Source of the DNA: Cenococcum geophilum 1.58
Lineage: Eukaryota; Ascomycota; Dothideomycetes; Gloniales; Gloniaceae
Assembly (NCBI GenBank): GCA_001692895.1
Contig: KV748231.1
Coordinates: 248,001 to 312,000, forward strand
Direction of reading: 5' to 3'
DNA: 64,000 bases
In this document: positions 56,501 to 64,000 of the stretch, one piece after another
How the letters are laid out: every line of letters starts with the position of its first letter
How positions within the stretch are numbered: the stretch's first letter is position 1
Position numbers and translations under genes: made by a program
Notes under the pieces: model-generated
What the model saw: only the letters and a program-made list of their open reading frames with translations
The model's database searches: none
Told to the model about the DNA's origin: nothing

Positions 56501-59500
56501 CGTTCCGTAGTCTCTCTAGGACCTTCTTAATATAAACTTAATACTTAAGTTTGTTGTCTGAGTATATAAGAATGTCGTCTAGATATATACCTTTAGTACG
56601 TAGCTAGTCCGTTTATTAGTCTAAAAGAAAGAACTTTATATTTATAGAAACTATAATAGGTACGGAATATTATTAAATCTTTAGATGCAGGGTCTATCCT
56701 AATTTGGTAAAAAGCTTGGCAGATATTAAGTTTAGTAAAGATCTTTGCCTAGCTTAGACGTATAAGGGTCTCGTTAATTAAAGGAATAGGATACTAGTTT
56801 TTTTAAGTAATAGTATTTAGCTTTTAATAGTTAATATAAAAACGAAGGCCTTTATTAGGCTTTTTTATAAATAGAATAGGGGAAGTAAAAGGGGCTTAAC
56901 TTAGCTTAATAAACCCTTTATCCAGGTTATTAATTAAGTACTACTTTATTACTTTTAGCTTATCTGTTAATTAATAGTAGAGGGGGCTATAGCCTAGCGA
57001 GTTATTAGCTTTTAATTAAATCTTATAATTATACGTCTGGTAGGGGGGTAACTTATTTAAGGCCGCCTTTAAGAATGTATCCTTGTAGTTTATATAAATA
57101 GTAGGAAGGAGGTATTTAACTAGTTCCTTATCGGTTTCCTTAGCTAGCCTTTCCTCTCTATTATTAATAATTTGGTTAATTTTATATAGGCTTATTATAA
57201 AGACCTTATTGTCCTTCTAGTATATATTAAAGTGGAACGCTATAGCGCTAATTACGGCGATGTCTACGATAGGGGGGTTGCCTAATAATAGGGGCGTACG
57301 TGACTTTAGGGACTTCTAGGGTACTAGCGTTATTGTTACCCCTTTTAGCTCCTCTTATATCTTTCGGAGGTTATCCCTTATATCCTATTAATACGTTCTT
57401 TTCTATACTGGTTAAATCCGTGTAATTTAGACGTTGTTTATGTTACTATCTGTCCCGCTTCCGTATATAGAGTCCTCTTTAAATATAGCGCTTTAGGAGA
57501 GTATCTTTATTAGTATAGAGTTCTTTCCAGCTTCGCGGCGGGCGTCTTCTTAGGTAAAGGCTAGGTTACGGGCCCAGACATCCTACTAGTAGGTAGGGTT
57601 AGCCCTTACGGCTAGTGTCTTACGGTTAGTTTAGATCTCCTTAATAAAGAAGGGCAACCTTAGTCTATCCTCTGGCTAGATAAACCGTCTTTATTGTATA
57701 TTTAACTAAATATTAAAATAGAACATCTATTTTTGTCTAAGGATTATATTATAAGACCCTAGGTCTAAGATGCAAAAGGGGATACTATATTAGCGTCATC
57801 CGTTAAAAGCGATAAGACGTGGGTAACAAGCTAACTAGCTTAGCCGTTATAGCCTTTTACCTAGATAGGCTTCTCTAGTTAGATGGCTTCTGTATTTAGA
57901 AACTTAGTAACATTATTTATATAGGCAGTATTTATAAAGGCAAAGCTATTTGCTCTAGTGTTAATAAGGGCGGTTATATTAACTTTATATCTATTTTAAG
58001 ATACTATATATAGAAATGTAAAATGCTTTCTACCTATTAACTAACTAAGATTAATCTCTTTAAGATTAATAGGTACCCTAGGGGGGAGTCTTTCCCTAGG
58101 GTTTCTCTTTTCCTAACTTATCTAACATTTCTTCTTCCTCTATCTCCTTAATATCGCCTATATCTTTTAGCTCCAGGTAGGATAAAATAAAGTAACCCTA
58201 TTTATTGCAGTTAAAGCATATAGCCGAGGTAGGGTTAATTGGAGTATTGCGGTAAATACTAGTTAATGGTGTGGTATATAACTAGTTAGGCGAGGCTCGC
58301 TAGTATATAGTTATAACCGCCTTTAGTAAAAGAGTAGTTATAACTTATCTTCCTGCTTTAGCTCCTATAGGTATAGCTAGCAAGTTCCGATTATTATAGA
58401 GTCGCTTCTGCTAATTAGGGTAGGTGTTAATCCGCTTTAGTTCTAAGTCTAATAATAGGCAATAAGCTACGAGTTTTTTATGGGTTAGTAGGTTATCTAA
58501 GGTTACAGCGATCTTTTCTTATAGCTAGATTATTAGCTTATTATATAGGTCTAATTAATAGTTCTTAAGGGGGACCTAGCCTTCTCCTATAAGGTATAGG
58601 AATTAAGTTTAGAATTTAGTAAAGGGTTAGTTTAGTTTTATTATTAGGCGATTATAGTTATAACGGGCATTCTATACTTTATTTGGGTTAATATAAATAG
58701 CCGCTAGGTGCTATATTATCTTATTAACGGATATAAATTAGATAGGGGAGTCGTCCTTAAACTTAGCTTAAAGGTGCCGTTAGGCGTCCCCAGTAGTTTA
58801 ACTAAAGAGGTAGAGTATTTTGGCTTCTTTAGAAAGGAAATAGTTATAGTTAACGCGAAGCTTTTCTCGTACTTAAATCCTCTAATTCTTAAAGGTAGGG
58901 TTTATTTTATTAAATAGTAGTAGGGGGTTAGGGAGCTTAACGGACTTTAATTACTTTATTATTGTATCCGTACTCCCTAGTATATTATATTTAGTAGAGT
59001 AAATAGGTCGGCTAGGGCTTTAAGAAGGGGAAGCTAGGCTATTTTATAGGGCCGTAAGGCTTTCTAGGATCTCTTATAGGGTCTCTTATATATTTCTTAC
59101 TTTAAGACAATTAGCTTTTTAGCTGGCTATAAGGGCATAAATCTGCTCGCGTACGTCTATAACGTTATTATTATCTTTAATTTCTAATCCTAATTGGATC
59201 TTAGGTTCCTCTTAGGTAGAGGCAGCTCTCTTAAATAAGCTTGCTTTAGGTGCCATCGTTAGCTTCCTAAGGTTTATTAGTATTATACGCTTTAGTTTTA
59301 ATTCTAGGGGTATAGGTCTAGTCCTATCTGGCTTATAAGGTAGGATATTATCTAGGCCTTCCCAGGTAATGTAGAGTTGTTTTAGTGTCTAAGTATAGCG
59401 CGTTAATACGTCGTTGCAGACGAAGTTTCTTTAGGGTGGGATATTATTCCCAGGCAAGGTAGGGAGAGCTTAGTATAATGTTACGGCTTAAATAAATGCC

Positions 59501-59689
59501 TTTAAACCAAAGCTTAAATAATGCTGTATTACGAAGATACTAAGCTAAAGAGAAGGAAAGGGGTTACTAGGCTAATATTAAACAAAATAATATAGGGGTG
59601 AGCCGCTAAGGCGCTAGCTTTGGGCGGCCAATCGCAGGTCGGCAGAATATGGCAGAATTTGGCAGGTAACGTGCAATAGCGCCGTTACA
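53569..59689 (-). mobile_element. Complete Ty3/Gypsy retrotransposon 2, chromoviral type
   Basis: 6121 bp with two 211-bp LTRs (53569-53779 and 59479-59689, starting TGTTAYGGCTTAAA and ending GCGCCGTTAYA) and the target duplication AAGAG (53564-53568 and 59690-59694). The genes are on the minus strand: gag starts at an ATG at about 59255, a zinc-knuckle region lies near 58200, reverse transcriptase near 56900-56300 with its YLDD box intact at 56574-56585, then RNase H, integrase, and a chromodomain-like end near 54300-54130. A G-rich purine tract (complement of TCACCCCCCTC, 53780 on) precedes the 3' LTR. RIP-type stops break gag and pol. It is less decayed than element 1. Confidence 0.9.
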
Positions 59690-59694
59690 AAGAG

Positions 59695-60229
59695 TATACG
59701 ATACTATACGTATTTCGTGCCCCTGGATATAACTTACTTATTATAAGGGGATCTTGTAGACAGGGGGCTATAAGGACACGATTGGAATAAGATAGATTAG
59801 TGAGAGAGACAAATCCATAAGGAGGTAAGGGCCTCTGGATCGTGGAGACTTATATACTATAGGCACGTGCCTCCGGCACGTGACCGGCGACTATCTGAGG
59901 GGCGTCTGGGGGTGTCCTGAGGGCAACCCGAGGTGTCCGCAATAATATCCCTTACATTGCCCCCCCCTTCTTACGGTTGGCCCCCGATCGCCACATTGCC
60001 AGAACCAGACGACGACCGTTTGAATGACCAGCTAGCAAACACCACGAATGATTCAATATATATTGATTGATCGAATTGAACCGAGCTTTAATATTGCCCG
60101 TCACCGAATCGAATCAAGGCCTCCTAGGGAGGCACCCTAGACGACCACCGTTTGAATGTAATCAGGGCCTTCAATCGGGCCGACCCCTCCCCAAAATTGA
60201 ATCATCACTGACACAGGCAGGCAGCAGGC
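59695..60229. other. Mixed-composition DNA, possibly another LTR remnant
   Basis: Composition shifts to GC-richer from about 59800. The motif GGCACGTGCC and its near copy GGCACGTGACC sit side by side at 59862-59884. CCCTTACA followed by a C run (59949-59970) recalls an LTR end, but no partner repeat was found. Single copies of the CAGAACCAGACGACGACCGT motif occur at about 60000, ahead of the main array. Confidence 0.35.
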
Positions 60230-60310
60230 CAGGCAGGCTAGGTAGGTAGGTAGGTAGGTAGGGTAGGTAGGTAGTAGGTAGGTAGGTAGGGTAGGTAGGC
60301 AGGTAGGCAG
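60230..60310 (+). repeat. GGTA-type microsatellite
   Basis: About 80 bp of tetranucleotide GGTA/GGCA repeats, interrupted by single-base changes (AGGTAGGTAGGTAGGGTAGG). Confidence 0.9.
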
Positions 60311-60317
60311 GCAGGTA

Positions 60318-60510
60318 GGAGACGACCGTCGCCAGAACTAGACGACCGTTACCAGAACCAGACGACCGTCGCCAGAACGAGACGACCGTCGCCAGAACCA
60401 GACGACCGTTACCAGAACCACACGACCGTCGCCAGAGCCAGACGACCGTCGCTAGAACCAGACGACCGTTACCAGAACCACACGACCGTCGCCAGAGCCA
60501 GACGACAACG
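60318..60510 (+). repeat. 20-bp minisatellite, unit GACGACCGTCGCCAGAACCA
   Basis: About nine tandem units with variants in the GTCGCC/GTTACC part and in the last bases; variants alternate in a larger pattern of about 60 bp that itself repeats, so several rounds of duplication are recorded. The RIP-type composition is absent. Confidence 0.93.
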
Positions 60511-60559
60511 ACTAGCCAGCGAACACTATAAACGATTCGATCGATCGATCGAATCAAGG

Positions 60560-60800
60560 CAGCACAGACAGGTAGGCACAAACAGGGAGATGCTGACGGG
60601 TAGGCAGATGCAGACAGGTAGGCAGATGCTGACGGGTAGGCAGATATAGACAGGTAGGCAGATGCAAACAGGTAGGCGATGCAGACAGGTAGGCGATGCA
60701 GACAGGTAGGCAATGCAGACAGGCAGGCAATGCAGAGGTACGCGATGTAGACAGGTACGCGATGCAGGCAGGTAGGTAGATAGGCAGGTAGGTAAGTCAA
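60560..60800 (+). repeat. Minisatellite of about 17-18 bp, GACAGGTAGGCAGATGCA type
   Basis: More than ten units alternating GACAGGTAGGCAGATGCA with GACGGGTAGGCAGATG variants, later shortened to GACAGGTAGGCGATGCA, ending in plain GGTA-type repeats. A minus-strand frame of 209 codons spans all three arrays only because of their repetitive nature. Confidence 0.9.
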
Positions 60801-61259
60801 TAGGTAGATAGGTAGAAGAGAACCATTGCTATATTATATTAAATTATCTAAAATAATAATATTTATTTTGCTAGCATTATAAATAGCCTTAAAGTAGCTT
60901 TTATTTATTTAAAAGAGGTAAATATAATTATAGTTGCCAAATGCGCAGATTGCTGGCAGGTTGCGCGCAGGCTGCGCGCAGGCTGCGTGTCAAAAAAACA
61001 CGAGTTGCCAAATGCCCTCAACTGCACGCCAATTGCGTCAACCACCAACCATTGAGGCCATTGGTAGGGTACCATATTTTGCCGATGCATTACCTTGCGG
61101 TAGGGAGATTATAAGGGCTCGTCCTGGAAGAGGTTTAAAGAGATGTCGGAGAGGTGTTGGTATGCCGCTGTATATCATCTATCTATCTAACCCCTACTTT
61201 AAACTCCTGAAAAACCTTAATAAGGGAAAAACGTGACTGGAGAAAAAACGCGAGGATTA
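60801..61259. other. Island of ordinary composition, no gene recognised
   Basis: Contains CAGGCTGCGCG repeats near 60958-60985 and an open plus-strand frame (60934-61236, 100 codons) with no known domain. It may be a fragment of unique DNA or an LTR remnant. Confidence 0.3.
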
Positions 61260-63299
61260 CTAGGAGACCTATCGGAAGTCTACTAGAAGTATGCCAGTAA
61301 CTACCTAGGCTAATATAGGGATTTTTATACAACTCTGCTTCTAAGCCTTTATACCGGTCTATAATTAATTATAAGTGTTATAGGCAATTTGGTGTTCCAA
61401 TATAGTTCTATAAAACCTTTTAGTATAGGATTTAACGTATAGAGCCTTAGCTTGCCGTCGTCTTTAACTACTAAGATATAGTCTATAATTCTTTCTTATA
61501 ATCCTTTTCTTATAATCCTCTACGTCACTAACGCATTACTCCCGCATTTGCCCTTAGGCTATTAAATGCGGTTAAGGTATTAATTAGTTAGTTAAAGAGA
61601 CTTGTCTCTTAAGATTTGGTGTATATAGTTTTAAATTTAATAGTCCTGTGCCGTATATTTAGCGTAGCTCTACTACCTAGCAAATAGGGACATTTTGCGA
61701 TAGCAATTATAGCTATTATACAATTGTCAAGAACGTCTATAACGTTATTCTTTAATACTATAGTATTATTTTAGGTCTAATTTAACCTATATACGTCTTT
61801 AATTTAACGTCTTAATTGCCTTCCCCTGGCCGCGTAGTTAGTTTTTATAAGAAAGTAATAGTTAAATAACTTATACGCGTATTTCCTTCCTTCTAAATAG
61901 CGCTATTATAACGGAGTTATATCAGCAAGGTTGCGGCTATTCGCTAGAAGGGTATTAGATAGTAAAGTATAAGGACACCTTTGCTTATTAAGCAGCTCCT
62001 TTTCCTTAACACCTCACTTTCCTATCATCAACCTTTATCTAATTTTAGACGTATCTTTAATATATTATTAAGATTTTCTTCTTTTCCATTAATAATTTAA
62101 TATACCTCTTCGTTCTCCTACTAACTACTCTTCTAAGCAGATTCTACAGCGTATCCTAGCCCTACCTTTATATATAGAACCCTAACCTCCACTAACTCGT
62201 AACTGGTGCTAGTCCTACCTAAATAATTTTGCCTACATATTTTCAAAAAACTAGAAATCTAATAATAGGATTCTAGAGGCTTATAATAAGACGTACTACG
62301 TTAGATCTAATACCTTCAGTCCTTATAATCAATGCATACGTACTAAGAGCGGCAGTTATATTAAGGTAAGCTTTTCTATTCTTAATAGATTTCCATTACT
62401 AACTTTAAGCTTTAATAGCCTAGGCCTAAGTGGCNACGTTCCTTTAATNTCCTTAACTACTANATCGCCCGGGCTCTCTCTTATTCCAGCGTAAATACTA
62501 AACNACTTANCNNAATTTAAGACTATGCCACGGCCATCTACACTGCCTATAATTCCTAGCAAGCTAGCTAGTAATGCCTAATGCGAGAGCAAGGTTAGTA
62601 TACTAAGGATAGGGTAAAAGATAGGGGTAATAAGAAGAAGGTTACTGTCTACCACAGGAAGGAGTTTGCGTATACGCGTCAAGTTTTAAAAGAGCATAAT
62701 ATAATGCGTTATTAGGTAGGTTACCCTTCGGATACCTACCAAATAGGTAACTAACAGTTACCGTAGCAAGGTCTTAGTAGTTCTGGACTATGCCAGCCAG
62801 CTAACGTCTCTATTCATTTTAGGCTTAAGCGTGTCTTTATTAACTATAAGCTTACGCTGTAAGAGCTTTGTTGGTATTGGTTTAGACCTAATATTAGTAT
62901 TAAGCGTTTAAGAGTCTCTACTCTAGCTACACCTCATTATCCTGCCCCTGTTTTTATACCTACTTATATACCTACTAAGGCATCTAAATCCCATTCTCGT
63001 TAGCTATCACTTAGTAGCCCAATAGATACTAATCCTACTCCTAATAATAAGGCGTAGTGGCTTTTTAGGTTAGGCATTTGTGGTTTAGACTTTTAGGATT
63101 CGTTCTTGTATATAGTAGCAATTAAGGACCTCGATTAGGTGCTTAGGAAGGCCTTATAAGGCTTTTAGAAAGGGCTTAGAAGCTCTAGAAATAATATTCC
63201 TAATATAGATTAATAAATAGGAATACAATTCTAGCAAAATGCCCTATTAACTCTATGCTATATATGTAAAAAGGCTAAGGACCCGTCCTGCCTTAGGCT
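61260..63299. repeat. Degraded repeat DNA, unassigned
   Basis: RIP-type composition throughout, with Ns at about 62435-62512. Portions from 62580 on are somewhat GC-richer and hint at old coding sequence on the plus strand, but no motif could be read with confidence. Confidence 0.4.
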
Positions 63300-64000
63300 G
63301 TAGCCCTATCCCTATAGTTTCCAGAGCCTATCCATTCCATATCCAATTTAACCTATTTACTCTTTTTGCGAGCTTTCTTTATAGGTCGCGATAACACCAT
63401 AGTATTAGAGCGCTTTCTATAACTTATAGATTATGGACCTTAGTCCCAATATTCTTTTAGAATATCTTTATAATAATTAAGGTAATCCTCTAGTTCCTAT
63501 ATAGAGTCCTTAGTGGGCTAGCCTAGCCATTTAACTTTAAATTAAAGCTTATTCTTAATAGACTTATAGCGTAGTATAGCTTTAACCTTATACCGCTCGC
63601 CTACTACTTTAGGGTGTTTAATTAGACCTAGACGGAAGTTCTTTTCTGGTAGTAGTCTATACTATAGCTCTAGTAGGTTTATATAAAACACTAGATGTAT
63701 ATAGGCCATAGATAGGGGTAGCTAGAGACAATAGGCTAGCTTACCAATTCGTTCCTTAACTTAAAAGGGACCTAGGTATCTTATATCGAGCTTCTTTAAT
63801 AGTCAACGGGTTTTAATATTTATTAAACGTAATAAAACCTTATTGCCTACTCCGAAATACTTATCCTAGTGCTTACGGTTATACTAAAGTTTTTACTACT
63901 CTTAGGCATCTTATAGGCTCTGCTTTGCATACTTCTATTACTCCTCCTATTCCTAAAGGTATCCTTATACTCTTTAATAAATATCCTTAAACTTCCTAGT
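63300..64000 (-). mobile_element. 3' part of a third Ty3/Gypsy element (integrase tail and chromodomain)
   Basis: On the minus strand from the window end, the region downstream of integrase can be read through stops: VLL followed by a KKLD-RYLGPF block (about 63840-63760), a HLVFY/LL block (about 63690), then a chromodomain-type stretch with FKVKWLG (about 63540-63515) and an acidic ELEDYLN end (about 63500). This is the standard C-terminal order of fungal chromoviral pol. Its LTRs are not found inside the window; the rest of the element lies to the right. Confidence 0.75.

Noticed and set aside
60171..60800. 209-codon minus-strand frame rich in Leu, Tyr and Ala
   Set aside because: It spans three tandem arrays and is repetitive throughout; judged a by-product of repeats.
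60934..61236. 100-codon plus-strand frame
   Set aside because: No domain and low-complexity start derived from CAGGCTGCGCG repeats; isolated in repeat DNA.

Overview
The window looks like nuclear DNA of a filamentous ascomycete (Pezizomycotina). The evidence is spliceosomal introns of about 45-75 nt with GTAAGT-like donors and CTAAT/CTAAC branch points, fungal protein families (EMC1, a Rap-type Rsr1/Bud1 GTPase, a CHR chromate transporter, a Cys-rich PCA1/CrpA-type P1B ATPase, a subtilase), fungal transposons (pogo/Fot1, hAT, LINE, Ty3/Gypsy), and large AT-rich tracts with the look of repeat-induced point mutation (RIP): TpA-rich, few CpA/TpG. Scattered Ns point to a draft assembly.

Layout. 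1-6.6 kb is gene-rich: EMC1 on the minus strand, a MITE-like element, a possible LTR relic, and rsr1 on the plus strand with six exons, one only 10 nt long. 7.9-12.7 kb alternates transposon pieces and a gene: a pogo/Fot1 transposase with a frameshift and a 263-bp terminal-inverted-repeat insertion, then a chromate transporter broken by an exact 77-bp tandem duplication, then a 419-bp hAT-type MITE sitting on that gene's stop codon, then a second transposase tail. 12.75-16.44 kb carries a complete two-exon heavy-metal ATPase. 17.5-18.8 kb is an unknown gene split by a 770-bp hAT-type element.

18.8-25.6 kb is RIP-type transposon DNA holding a 5'-truncated LINE with a 15-bp target duplication. 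25.6-31 kb is an island of ordinary base composition with a subtilase gene (minus strand, frameshifted, a 953-bp hAT-type element at its stop codon) and, just upstream on the same strand, a small secreted protein that resembles a stand-alone I9 protease-inhibitor/propeptide domain. 31.5-64 kb is a repeat desert: a 12-bp minisatellite, a miniature LTR element (TRIM-like), a near full-length LINE nested in another repeat family (17-bp target duplication), two complete RIP-mutated Ty3/Gypsy elements with matching 5-bp target duplications, a solo LTR, a 475-bp near-perfect palindrome, a cluster of minisatellites, and the 3' end of a third Gypsy element running off the window.

Function. The chromate transporter and the metal ATPase are neighbours and could once have formed a small metal-tolerance pair, but the transporter reads as broken here. 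EMC1 and Rsr1 are housekeeping (ER membrane-protein insertion; polarity). The subtilase and I9-like protein may have been a protease/inhibitor or protease/chaperone pair. No tRNA, rRNA or CRISPR was found. Gene starts and splice sites were set by reading; no database search was possible.
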